64,000 nucleotides of DNA from Cristatella mucedo. Taxonomy: Eukaryota > Bryozoa > Phylactolaemata > Cristatellidae. The stretch is from contig WPIO01000001.1 of assembly GCA_009760855.2 (NCBI GenBank), forward strand, positions 15,042,001 to 15,106,000. Direction: 5' to 3'. The translations under genes were made by a program, and so were the position numbers. Of this stretch, positions 34,744 through 46,018 are shown piece by piece; the first letter of the stretch is position 1; every line of letters begins with the position of its first letter. The notes under the pieces were generated by a model. The model did no database searches and was not told the origin of the DNA. It saw only the letters and a list, made by a program, of their open reading frames with translations.

Positions 34744-36171
34744 CAATAATATTAATAATAGTAACAACACATTTCATAAAGTACCCTAAAAGAACTAAAT
34801 CCCTTTCTAGGCGCTTTACATTTGCTGCAAAGGAAGCAAGATCGAATGGTTAGTAGCAGCATGCTCAACAAACAACAAGAATAACATGGTTAGTGGTGAC
34901 ATGCACAGGGTCAGCATGCAAGTGTGGTTAGTGGCATCATGCAGTGTCAGCAAGCATAAGCACATAAAAGACGGATCGCATGGACTCACAAAAAGCTGTG
35001 ATAAATAGGTACAATTTAAGTTTCTTTTTAAATGTAGTCAAATCAGGGGATGTCGTGGCGAAAGTCGGAGCGAGTTCCAGGCTTTGGAAGCATACGAACT
35101 AAAGGCACGTATGGTATACCTAGGACTTGAGGTGTGTACGAGGTATTGTTAAACGATTAGATTCCGAAAAGCGGGTGGTACGATGCTTAGCTTTGTGATG
35201 GAGTAGATCTGATAAGTAGACTGGACCCAAAGAATGAAGTGACCTAAAAGTGAATGACAGAACCTTGAGGTCGATATAATACTTGACATGGAGCTAGTGC
35301 AGGTCTTCGAGAAGTGGTGTGATGTAAAGACTGCAACGCTCACGATCTACAAGCCTAGCTGCAGAGTTTTGCACCAGCTGTAAGCGCGTGAGTGCACATG
35401 CCGGCAGACCAGCTAGCAGTGAGTTACAGAAGTTAAGACGGGATGTCACAAATGTGTGGACCCATTCAGACGCAGTATCCCGATCTAAACAAGCCCGAAT
35501 TTTACCAATATTTTGTAGCTGAAAGTAGGCAGACTTGACTGTAGAGCTGATACGGTCGTCTAATGAAAAGTCACTTTGTAATAGGACACCTAGATTTTGT
35601 GCAGATTCAAAAGAAAAAGCTGTCATAGCCGATTGCGAGCGTTAACCATTTCAATTTCTGAATCAAACTTAGTTTGTCCATACCTAGTAAGTTAGTTTTA
35701 TCATCATTCAATTTAGAAAAGTGTGCTGCTTCCATATGCGGATATCATCAATACATGCAGCAAGGAAGTTGAGGGAATTCTACGTGCTAGAGGGCTTAGA
35801 GGGATCAAAGCAAAGGTAAAACTGAGTGTTATCTGCATATAACGGAAAGACTAGATTGTGCTTGGCAATTGCATCGGCAAGAGAAAAAATAAATGTAATA
35901 TAATTCATTTGTATAGCGCCCCAAGAGAACCTAATCTCTATTCAGGCGCTTCACACATGCCTCTGGGCTCGAGCCCACGACCTCAGCCATACCTCGGTCG
36001 GGGTGAGCACCTTAACCGCTGGACCAAACCAGCTCGGTGAAGATTACAAGCCGCGAAAAGAGCGGGACCAAGTACAGAGCCCTGAGGTAATCCATATTTT
36101 AGAGGTTCATCGGATGATCTTCGTCCATTCACATCAATGCTCTGGAGTCTCCCATTGAGATAGGGCCTCAA
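34744..36171 (-). mobile_element. L2-type LINE, 5'-truncated
   Basis: Tail at 34744, C-terminal domain (RLQLVQNSAARLVDRERCS) and the RT end with LPQGSVLGPALF and LNGRLQSIDVNGRRSS at the right. The YADD position is degenerate. A SINE-2 copy is inserted at 35884-36045. Confidence 0.8.
35884..36045 (-). mobile_element. tRNA-derived SINE-2 with L2-like tail
   Basis: Minus strand: box A TGGTCCAGCGGTTAAGG, box B GGCTCGAGCCC. The tail AAGCGCCTGAATAGAGATTA then GGTTCTCTTGGGGCGCTATA closely follows the L2 terminus AAGCGCCTAGAAAGAGATTG. It splits the L2 ORF at the LPLADVIAKHN position. Confidence 0.75.
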
Positions 36172-36522
36172 CAATAGAATCGCTGCCTCTGATGACTTAA
36201 GTTTCTTATACAATAGAATCGCTGCCTCTGATGACTCAAGTTTCTTATACAATAGAATCGCTGCCTCTGATGACTCAAGTTTCTTATACAATAGAATCGC
36301 TGCCTCTGATGACTCAAGTTTCTTATACAATAGAATCGCTGCCTCTGATGACTCAAGTTTCTTATACAATAGAATCGCTGCCTCTGATGACTCAAGTTTC
36401 TTATACAATAGAATCGCTGCCTCTGATGACTCAAGTTTCTTAGACAATAGAATCGCTGCCTCTGGTGACTCAAGTTTCTTATACAATAGAATCGCTGCCT
36501 CTGATGACTCAAGTTTCTTATA
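36172..36522. repeat. 39-bp minisatellite, 9 units
   Basis: Nine back-to-back 39-bp units with only a few substitutions (units 1, 7 and 8 vary). On the minus strand one frame reads LYKKLESSEAAIL per unit. It joins gypsy pol sequence on the right to L2 RT sequence on the left. Confidence 0.95.
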
Positions 36523-37490
36523 AAGCCCTTGGTGTCCACCTGTAAGCTTTTCTTGCGCTTCAGCCATAAATATGGGTATGACCTTACTAGGCACCACGGC
36601 TGTCCAAGTCATTATCAAGCCGTTTGGCGACACCCACTTCCGCCGTGGCACTCCTGAATGCAGCCTAAGCACCTCCAGTTGTGACTAGTAGTATGAAGAG
36701 ACATCGTCACTCATACCGGGCGCGACCTGCTTTCTCGTAATCATGTTCAAGTGGCCGCAGTTCGTAGTCCTCCTTCTGCTTAGTCGCAATATCACCCAAA
36801 GCCTCTAGATCATAGTAAAACCTAAACTGGTAGGAAGCATACTGTAATACTTTAATATCTTTTCTTACTGGCACAATGCTTGCACTCAACAACGAAAGGT
36901 CTGCATCTCAAGCTGTCGGCGTTCCCACGGGCCGTTCCAGTGCCTTACTTTATCCCGCAGTCATATTAGCCCAATTTTCCAATCCACTGAGCAAGCTGTT
37001 CCTCTGCATCTTTCAGTGTGCGAAGTAATTTCAGAGCCACGTGGTCAGTGAGGATTGTGAACTAGTCCCGAACAGATACGATAAAAAGTTCTCGGACTTT
37101 TTTTATAATGGCTAAAATTTCTTCCTCGTGGCGTAGTAATTCATGACATTACATTACATACATTACATTGCATTACATGCCATCTTAAGACTGGGACAAC
37201 ATCCCACTAATCCTGGGGCTGCTAGCCTCGCAGTCTCGTACGTAAGGAACGGACGGGTTCCGAAAATCCAGAGCAGACGCAGTCACAAATGCTTTCTCAA
37301 CATTTGAAAGTGATATCGCCTGCTGCCAGCCATTCAAACCTTACACCATTTCCCTTAAGATGACGAAGGGGTGCAGCTATGGAAGCAAATCTCTTCACAA
37401 AACGCTGAAAATATTCCATCGTATTTGATACTAAATTTGATTTTAAAGAGCGTGGTACAAGGTTTTAGATCTACATAGAAAAGGTCTTTA
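36523..37490 (-). mobile_element. Ty3/gypsy relic: RT end, RNase H and linker
   Basis: Minus-strand frames give YFQRFVKRFASIAAPLRHL (RT thumb, with small shifts), ASALDFRNPSVPYV (RNase H start), LTDHVALKLLRTLKDAEEQL and AQWIGKL (RNase H end), GNADSL, VPRRKWVSPNG and EKLTGGHQG (start of the integrase zinc region). Many stops. The right end is cut by SINE-1. Confidence 0.75.
37143..37190. repeat. (TTACA)n-like tract in gypsy RNase H
   Basis: ATTACATTACATACATTACA and similar units resemble the TACATTACA tail of LINE-B. It may be the remnant of a LINE-B tail insertion. Confidence 0.6.
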
Positions 37491-37685
37491 GCCCCTCTGC
37501 CGTGGTGGCACACTAGGTAAGGCGGTTGCTTTCACGACCTCGGTCCCGAGATCGTGGGTTCGAATACTGTAGTGGGCGATTCTTTATCGCCACTGCAAGC
37601 GGTGGTGATAGCCGTAAAGGCTCTTCTGTCGCTATACAAAAGAGGCTGTTTAACCAGCTAGGATTTATTTATTTATTTGCAATCT
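37490..37685 (+). mobile_element. tRNA-derived SINE-1, near complete
   Basis: Box A TGGCACACTAGG (37506-37517), box B GGTTCGAATAC (37557-37567), an imperfect palindrome between them (37533-37556), a second palindrome (TATCGCCACTGC with GCGGTGGTGATA), then GCTATACAAAAGAGGC and an ATTT tail. Confidence 0.85.
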
Positions 37686-37849
37686 TTTAATTTTAACTCA
37701 CTAGATATGACAAATATTTCAAATAGCTTGCTATTTTACCATTCTATTTTAAACGTTACTCGTGTGCAAAGCTGTTTAAACTGTTTATTACGTTGGGAAA
37801 GTTAACATTTCAAATTTTAGAGATGTTAAATCCTTCTGCTCCTTTACAT

Positions 37850-38300
37850 GCATCCATGCATTTGTGACATCCCGTCTCGACTTCTGTAACTCACTGCTTG
37901 CTGGCCTACCCGCATGTGCAGTCAGGCGATTACAGCTGGTGCAAAACTCCGCAGCTAGGCTTGTCTGTTGTGAGCGTCGCAGTTGCCACATTACTCCACT
38001 TCTCGCCGACCTGCACTGGCTACCAGTCAAGCAACGGATGGACTTCAAGGTTTTGTCGCTCACTTTTAGGTCACTTCATTCTATGGCTCCAGCCTATCTC
38101 TCCGACATACTCCCCCATCAGGCCAAGCATCGTAGCCCTGTGCATGTTACCTATAACCATGTTATTCATATTGTTTATCAAGCATGATATTACTTGCCAT
38201 TCAATCGCGCTTCCCTTTGCAGCAAATGTAAAGCGCCTAGAGAGAGACTGAATTCTCTGAGGGCGCTTTATCAAGTGCATCATTATTATTATTATTATTA
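37850..38300 (+). mobile_element. L2 3' fragment with internal deletion
   Basis: Starts at the FVTSRLDFCNSLLAGL region and jumps from the QAKH codons to the 3' UTR (CCCTGTGCATG), ending in an ATT tail. ACATG on the left and TTACATGG on the right suggest a target-site duplication. It splits block R-B. Confidence 0.8.
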
Positions 38301-38579
38301 CATGGCTTTGATCAGTAAGTCTATGTAAATTTACTACGCTTAAATTCGTACTGCTTTCACTCGGCCCTTCTCTTGAAATCAGTCTGAAAATGTTTATTTA
38401 GAAACTCTTAAAATAGTATTTCCTAACTAATAGTCTTTGTGGCCCTATCGAAATATAGTGGGTGCTTCTTATAAAACGGCTTAACTTTACAACTCTGACT
38501 AGCCTGTGGAGCCGCTATTCACGTTAAGTATACTCCTGGATTTTATTTACCAAATTCTTATGCCTGCCTGCCCATTCCC

Positions 38580-39500
38580 GGGAGTCACGGAGGCCATCCG
38601 AAATGGCTGCTTCGCTGAGGCAAGGTAAAGGCTAAGTAGTTGCTGCTCAGTTGGAGTCACTGCCATCCCTTGCTAGACCCATTTCGAACAAACTGTCAAA
38701 GTAGATACACCCGAAGGCCGCTTGCCTAGGTTACGACCTCTTAGTCATCGCTGATTTGCAGCTGACCGGGTCTGCTTGTTTTAGTTTAGTTCTCATTTCG
38801 ATAGCGCAACCGCTTCTTCAGTGCATTTTTCTGAAAGGCTTCGCTATTTTTTGTCGCCGATTGAACTCGCCGCTGGGCTACCGGAATTCGCTGCCTGCGA
38901 TTTGACTCCTTTAGACTCGCGCCTCTAGAATGCCAGCTCTCTGTGCACTGTCAAGTGGTTTGTGCGAAGCGTATATCGGAAGAAGCTCTTGACGTTTTAC
39001 TTGCTTCTGAGACGTGGCTGAAGTCGACGATCTCTTAAGATACCGCCGAAGCTTCTCAAGAAGGCCTCTCCATTCTCACTCTCCGAGATCTTTGAAAACA
39101 TGTGGTGGAGAAGTGGTGACGCCCGAACCTCTTCTAATTTACTGCTTCTCTCTGCTCTAACTAATAAGTCCTTCGAAACTTTGATTTTCAATCCAGCTCA
39201 AGGTAATTTGCCTACGGTGGCAGTAACTTGACGACTGCTATTCAAGTATCTGAATCCATCATTACGTTTACTGACTTTGTCTTACTTTGTGTTCTAGGAC
39301 TCTCCTACTTTTCGACCTGGGTAACTTCAATATTATTTTGATAGCCCATCTATCTGAAGCCAAAACTCTTGATTGAGCTTTTAATCGAGGTTTACCCTTG
39401 TTTCCCGCTCTAGCCACATCTGATTTTGTGCAGACTTAATTTTCCCTTGACAGTGTTTTTATTTCGGTATCCAAACACGTAAGCCAAGAAAAACCTAAGC
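38580..39500 (+). mobile_element. Decayed LINE, endonuclease-domain region (in R-B)
   Basis: Homologous to 600-1550. It has a TETWLKST-like stretch near 38995-39030 and a degenerate NIHFDSP-like stretch near 39325-39355. It is full of stops and indels. Confidence 0.5.
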
Positions 39501-39547
39501 CCCCTTCGTATGGATGATCTGCACAACAGTCTGGCGTCCTCTGTCCT

Positions 39548-39640
39548 TAATAATAATTATAACACACTTGATAAAGCGCCCTCATAGAACTCAATCACTT
39601 TCTAGGTGCTTTACAATTGCTGGAAAGGAAACACGATCGG
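39548..39640 (-). mobile_element. Short antisense L2 tail
   Basis: TAATAATTATAACACACTTG and AAAGCGCCCTCATAGAACTC are the L2 terminus in antisense, inside R-B. Confidence 0.7.
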
Positions 39641-40074
39641 CCTTCTGCTTGACTCTCCTGCCGGCTTCTCGTACTTAATGCGATGCAACAGGCTCGCAAG
39701 TTCTGAGTGCCAAATAGATGTACTGCTTCTTACAATGACCTGCGAGCTTTATGGTATATGTAGCTGACGTGGATGGAAATATTTTTGAAGTAAGTGGACA
39801 TTGTACTGACTTGACAATTGCATCTATTTTTTATTAACTGATGGTACGGAGTGTTTTAGGTAAGCTATTGTGTCTCTCTTGACTTTAAAACCGTATTAGT
39901 AAAGGACTAGATTCTAAGAAGGTCGGAAATGCCAGGTCAAAGCTATGTGATCAGTCAAGCTATTTATTAATTGACCAGGCAACCCAACCGGAAATCATTA
40001 AGAGCAAGTTAGTTAATTAAAGCTGCCTGCTAAAATCCAGCAGAGACAAGCCGAGCCAATAACTATTTTATAGG

Positions 40075-40215
40075 ACGGCAGAAAAAAAGCCTTAGCGGCA
40101 GCATCTCGCCTGCAGTAAAGGGCGGCATTTCGACTGCAGTAATGCGAACAATGAGGAATCGCCCTTTGCATGACTCGAACTCACAGCCTGGGTCGTGAAC
40201 TACTTTTAAGCAGTT
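40075..40215 (-). mobile_element. SINE-1-related element in R-B
   Basis: GACTCGAACTCACAGCCTGG and GTCGTGAACTACTTTTAAGC form a decayed head. The same element sits at 59155-59300 in R-C, so it predates the duplication. Confidence 0.5.
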
Positions 40216-41991
40216 GAACCGGATGCACTAAGTAACCCTTGTGTGGTTTGTTGCATGTTAAGTGCCTTTTCGGTAACCAACTACCGATGAGTAGAGAACC
40301 CACCACGGCGTAATGCTTATACAAAGGTTACTTCATCTCCCACCCCACTCTTTTGCCATCTTTTATGGGGCACAAACAACCATTTATGCGATTGCTTGGA
40401 CAAATAAATTAAAGCAAATAAACAGACTGGAGATTCCGAGAAACTCTGCATAGTATGGATAGGCAATTTTCTGTACCGCTAGCAGTTCATTCACTTCCTA
40501 AAATCTGAGCTTCGGAGCATTTGCTCTGACGAAAAAGAGACTTGAAACAGGGGTGAGAGACGATTGCAGAGTAGATACAAGTGCTTTGGCCTGCAGCGTT
40601 TAACGATTACTCATTCAAGCATCATACTCACCACTATATAGCGGACTATTGCCAATATTGTGATTCATGGTTGCAGGCGGGTGTAACTGGAATTGCTTTT
40701 ATGAGAGGCCTCAGCTGCTGCCTGGTAGCAAAGGGTTAAAAACTCATGATTATTGCAACAGTAGCATCAACGTCACAGAATGGCAGCATCACCAGGACTA
40801 TGTCTTGGTTCACTGAAGCAAGCAGGCAGCCTCCTCATTTTCGTAATACAGAATCATTTGGATTTTTTGAAGGACTCCGCTTCAAGGAGTTTAACAACTC
40901 ATAAGTCAAGGAAAGTGAGCAAACACACAGGTGCTTGTGGGTTTTACTAACATAAATTTTTAGGCTTGCTTTATCTTTCTTAAAAGCTTAGCGGTAAACC
41001 TTTTTCAGACTGACCTGAGGAAGTTATGCTGTGGTAGCTGGAACTTTGAAGTAGTACTTGCTTTCTTCGCACTCTGACGTCATTGTCGCTACCGCTGAAA
41101 AGGCGAAAATAGACATTTGCAAACTGCCGGCGAAAAAAGCTAAATTTTAATTTTTAAATATGCAGAACCACCGGAAACCTCTGCCGTGGGACTGGATGCG
41201 CAAAAATTATTTTGCCTCTAGCTGGGAACGATCGTGGAATCGATCGGGATTTTCTGCAGCTGCACTCGAATCGATCGGTGGCTATCGATTAGATGGCATG
41301 AGCCGTGGTAAAGCCGAGGAGTCGCTTGGAAACTGCCCCGCTACCCGACAACCGTGGGACCCCGTTGCCGGGGCGCTGCTGCTCGTACAAAATTGGCTCT
41401 GCCAGTATGTCTTCTGTTGCGTCTGCACGAAATCTAGGTTTCCTGTTCCAAAGTGACCTTTCACTAGAGGATCACATCAGCTCCACAGTTAGGCCTGCCT
41501 ACTTCCAGGTAAAATATATAAATCAAATTCGGGCTTACTTAGAAAGGGATACAACATCTAAATTGGTATATGCATTCGGGGCATCGCGTCTCGACTTCTG
41601 TAACTCACTGCTCGCTAGTCTACCTGCATTTGCTACTTATCGTTAAAGCAGAACTCTGCAGCTAGACTTATCTGCCGAGAGTGTCACCGTTGTCAGATCA
41701 ATCACTTCTAGTCGACATGCACTGACTCCCAATCAAGCAGCGCATTGACTTCAAAATTCCGTCACTCACTTTTAGGTCCCTTAATTTTCTAGCTCCAGTT
41801 TTTCATATCAGAACTGCTCCCCCAACAGGCAAGGCATCGTACCATCCACTTTTGTAATCAAATCGTTTAGCTATATCGCTTACGAAATCCATTTCCTTGA
41901 GAGACCCCGTGTTTAGTTCCTATGATCCTGAAGCCTGAACATCACTCCCAAATCACATTACGACATCCCATGACGTTACTATTGCATATAT

Positions 41992-42037
41992 AAAAATAAT
42001 AATAATAATTCACTTGATAGAGCGCTTTAAGAGAACT

Positions 42038-42105
<68 letters not shown>

Positions 42106-42865
42106 CGACTTTACATTTGCTGCAAAGTAAACACGATCGAATGGTCAGTGGTAGCATGCTCCATTAACAACAAGCATAACATGGTTGGAGGTGAAATGCA
42201 CAGGGTCAGCATGCAAATATGCTTAGGACCAAGGCACAAATCGGATCCGCACAAGTCAGAAGATGTCGTGACGCAAGTCGGGAGTGAGTTCCAGGCTTTG
42301 GAAGCATACGAACTAAAGGCACGGTCTCCAAAGAATTTAAGATGTATACGAGGTCCGGGTAAACAGTTAGATTCCGAAAAGCGGGTGGTACGATGCTTGG
42401 CCTGGCGGGGAGTAGATCTGAGAGGTAGGAAGGAGCCAAATAATGAATGGATTAAAAGTGGGTGAGAAAACGTTGAAGTCGATCCGTTGCTTGACTGGTA
42501 GCCAGTGCAGGTCGGCGAGAAGAGGTTTGATTAGGCAACAGCGACGCTCACGACAGACAAGCCTAGCTGCAGAGTTTTGCACCAGCTGCAAGCTCCTGAT
42601 TGCACATGCCGTTGGGCAAGCAAGCACTGAGTTACAGAAGTCAAGATGGAATGTCACCAATGCACGCACCAACTTAGATGTGATATTCCTGTCTCTAAAC
42701 AAGCCCGAATTTTAGCAATGTTATGTAGTTGAAATTAGTCAGACTTCATTGTGAAGCTGTAGTGATAGTCTAACGAAAGGTCACTTTGGAACACGACATC
42801 TAGATTTCGTGCAGATTCAACGGGAGATTTGCTGGCACAGCCTTTTAGCTAAAATGCTTTAGTTT
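41992..42865 (-). mobile_element. Nested antisense L2 with CT expansion in its tail
   Basis: The antisense tail AATAATAATAATTCACTTGA, then a 63-bp CT run within the usual TCTCTCTAGGCGCT stretch, then the C-terminal domain (LQLVQNSAARLVCRERRCC) back to the region upstream of the AYFQ motif. Confidence 0.75.
42041..42103 (+). repeat. (CT)n microsatellite inside L2 tail
   Basis: About 31 CT units stand where other L2 copies have CTCTCTCTAGG. Confidence 0.95.
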
Positions 42866-44784
42866 ATCACTGAAGTTAGTGGGTCCTTGTGAATCGTCTG
42901 TTGTGTGCTTGTGCATTCTGACACTTGCATGCTGCCATTAACTATATTTACATGTTGATACAGTGCATGTCGCCTCTAACCATGGTATGTGCAATTAACC
43001 TCTGGGAATAAGCGACCTTATTTCTGAAAAAGGTCTCGATCTGCTCACCCTAACTGAAAATTATCTAAAATCTTTAAACTGTCCTACAATTAAAGACGCC
43101 ACTCCGACTGGTTTCTGGTTTTTTCAGACCCCTAGATCAATTAAAACTGGAGGTGGGGTTTCTGTTATCGTGTGCTCAAAATTCAACTTCAAGCCATTTG
43201 CAGTACCCTCGAGGCAGTCTTTTGAATCGATTGTCTTGGTCTCATCCGAAAACAAGCTACCGATGGAAGCAGTAGCCTATCGCCCACCAGGTACCAAATC
43301 CTCCTTTATCTCAGATTTCTCCGATCTCAGTTCGATTATGTGTGCCAGAGATCGATCCTTCCTCGTAATGGGTGATTTCAACATTCACTTTGATAGCTTA
43401 TTTGACGCCTTTAGCACTGAATTTCGTGCATCGACTGACTCATTGTCTCTTGTGGCTCATGTGCACGGCCTACTCATATCAAGGGTCACACACTCGACCA
43501 GATTTTCTCATACAACTGCACTTTTTCATCACCAATTATTACCAAATCGTGCTTATATGACCACATGCAGGTCTCATTCAGTCTACAGTGCGTGCCCACC
43601 TTCCTCGTCCTCTAAAATCACCTGTGAATCGCGAAACCTCAAGACCTTGACATCGATGCTGTCCGTGCGAGAATATCTGCCTCGCCTCTGTTGCTCAGTC
43701 CCCCTCCGATCTCTCATTATTGGTAGATAGCTGCAACACGACACTAGCTGACACGCTCGATGAGTTTACACCTCTGACTAAGCGCACTGTGCGCCTTCGC
43801 CCAGACGGGAAATGATTTACCACAGACAATAAACTAGCTAGGTCTAATAAGCGCAAGCTTGAAAAAGCATACAAAAGATCTGGACTGACTGTCCATCGAT
43901 AGGCATACGAGGACTGCTGTAGGTCGTACCAATCGATCGTAGCAAGGGCCAAGTCCAGCTTCTATAAACAAATAGTTGAATCGCAGATGCACAATCCAAA
44001 AATGTAGATATCAACGATCAACCACCTCCTCAATCACTCCCAGATTAGCTCCTTACCTGATTATCTAGCTGATCGTTTCTCTCGATTCTTTGTCCAGAAG
44101 ATTGACAAGATCAGGGAGTCCATTCCTGCGATGGCAGTATCCCCCTAGAATGCTATCCTCGATTCCTGGCTGCACCTCAATGTCTACATTTAAGTAGGTC
44201 ATTAGTGATCTCGTCCTGAAGTTCATATCCCAATCAAAGCAGACAACAAGTCCTTTGGACCCTATCACACCATCCTACGTTGCATTGATCTGCTGCTGGC
44301 ATGCATAACTAGCATCATTAATGTGTCATTAGCCTCAGGTCATGTCCCAGCACCTTTCAAAAAAGCTGTATTCAGGCCACTTCTCAAGAAAGCAACACTA
44401 GACCAAGAGAACTTGAGTTACTACCGCCCAGTCTCCCTTCTATCATTCCTATCAAAGACACTGGAACGGGTCGTGGCGGACCAGCTGGACTCGTATATCG
44501 AAACTTCAAACCTTGCTAGTAAGTTTCAGTCTGGTTTTAGAGTTAATCACTCCACAGAGTCAGCGTTGCTTAGGGTATACGACGAACTACTTAGGAATGC
44601 AGACATGGGTAGAGTGTCTCTGCTTGTTTTGCTCGATCTTTCGGCAGCTTTTGATACTATCGATCACAAAGTTCTTCTAGAGCGCCTGTCATCTCGCCAG
44701 GGCATCACTGGCACTGCTCTGCAGTGGTTCAGGTCCTATCTTTGATCCCTCCTAACCTTCGAGCACCTCAAATTCTCTCAACTC

Positions 44785-45210
44785 ACAGCTGCATCAGTTT
44801 CAGCATGTTCGCGCCCTCAGGTCCTCTGTGGACAATAAATTAGCTGCCCCATTCCTCCGCTTAAAGACAGTTGGCGACAGAAGCTTTAGCTCTGCAGGTC
44901 CTAGACTGTGGAACTTGCTTTCACAATTCTTACGCAACGACAACTACTTTCCTACTGCCGACTATGGCACATTATTTTCAGTGGTCCTGAGCTGCTACTT
45001 CTATGCTACTCACTACCTCAACTGCTCTCCTGACTATGCTATGCTTCCCACTTTTTCTTTGTTGCGTGAGACGAAGTCTGTTGGCTACCGAATGCGTACC
45101 GAAAGCCGCTTAGGCTGTGAGTGGGCTATACAAAACTCTCCTTCGTAACACCCACATGGTCCTTATGACTTTGCGGAGTTACAGACGGAGATACATTACA
45201 CTACATTACA
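44785..45210 (+). mobile_element. LINE-B 3' end nested in L2
   Basis: The frame DNKLAAPFLRLKTVGDRSFS, then SAGPRLWN, with the tail GAGATACATTACACTACATT, inserted between CTCAACTCAC and TCCGCACATGG of the host L2. Confidence 0.8.
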
Positions 45211-45495
45211 TCCGCACATGGATGGAAGCAAATTTTCTAAAACTAAACGATGATAAAACTAACTGACTAGTTATGGGCAAACCCAGTGTGCTTCACAAAT
45301 TGGAAAGGCTGCCGCTCAAAATTGGCTCTGCCAGCATATCTCCTGTTGAATCAGCTCGAAATCTAGGTGCCATTTTCTAAAGTGACCTCTCGTTAGACGA
45401 CCACATCAGCTTCACCGTCAAATCTGCCTACTTTCGGCTACATAGCATTGCTAAAACTTGGGCTTGTGTAGATAAGGATACCGCATCCAAGTTGG

Positions 45496-46018
45496 TCCAT
45501 GCATTCGTGACATCCCGTCTTGACTTCTGCAACTCACTGCTTACTGGCCTACCGGCATGTGCGATCAGGCGATTGCAGCTGGTGCAAAACTCTGCAGCTA
45601 GGCTTGTCTGTCGTGAGCGTCGCAGTTGCCACATTGCACCACTTTTCGCCGACCTGCACTGGCTACCAGTTAAGCAAATCCATACATTCGTGACATCCCG
45701 TCTCGACTTCTGCAACTCGCTGCTTATTGGCCTACCGGCATGTGCGATCAGGCGATTGCAGCTGGTGCAAAACTCTGCAGCTAGGCTTGTCTGTCGTGAG
45801 CGTCGCAGTTACCACATTACACCACTTCTCGCCGACCTGCACTGGCTACCAGTCAAGCAAATCCATGCATTTGTGACATCCCGTCTCGACTTCTGCAACT
45901 CACTGCTTACTGGCCTACCGGCATGTGCGATCAGGCGATTGCAGCTGGTGCAAAACTCTAGCGTCGCAGTTGCCTTATTACACCACTTCTCGCCGACCTG
46001 CACTGGCTACCAGTCAAG
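45496..46018 (+). repeat. 183-bp in-frame tandem triplication of L2 ORF
   Basis: Units start at 45496, 45679 and 45862, a period of 183 bp (61 codons). Each encodes HAFVTSRLDFCNSLLTGL through to LHWLPVKQ. The third unit has a ~24-bp deletion after QNS. The frame stays open across units 1-2 and into unit 3. Confidence 0.92.

Larger units (their letters stand above)
37690..41377 (+). repeat. Duplicated block R-B
   Basis: It shares with R-A and R-C the segment GGCAAGGTAAAGGCTAAGTA (38619), the TCTTGACGTTTTACTTGCTTC-like endonuclease region (38985) and the later ACTCATTCAAGC segment (40611). It is interrupted by a 3' L2 fragment (37850-38300) and a short antisense L2 tail (39548-39640). On the right it is cut off by an L2 at 41378. 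Confidence 0.65.
41378..42990 (+). mobile_element. L2-type LINE 3' region, interrupted
   Basis: Starts at KIGSASMSSVASARNLGFLF and continues to the end of the C-terminal domain near 41990. The 3' UTR reappears at 42866-42990 (GTGGGTCCTTGTGAATCG) after an antisense L2 insertion. Confidence 0.7.
42991..46018 (+). mobile_element. L2-type LINE with endonuclease and partial RT
   Basis: The longest L2 copy. The endonuclease (LTENYLKSLN, SVIVCSKFNFKPF, SFLVMGDFNIHFDSLFD) runs to about 43700, followed by frameshifted ORF and then RT (YYRPVSLLSFLSKTLERVV, LLVLLDLSAAFDTIDHKVLL) to 44745. An internal deletion removes the VPQGSVLGP and YADD region. A LINE-B tail lies at 44785-45210, then the C-terminal domain with a 183-bp tandem triplication. 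Confidence 0.8.

Noticed and set aside
36172-36522. CRISPR-like array
   Set aside because: Units are contiguous 39-mers without unique spacers, in animal DNA, and open in frame; it is a minisatellite.
37143-37190. Interstitial telomeric repeat
   Set aside because: The unit is TTACA/TACAT rather than TTAGGG or a known variant and resembles a LINE-B tail.
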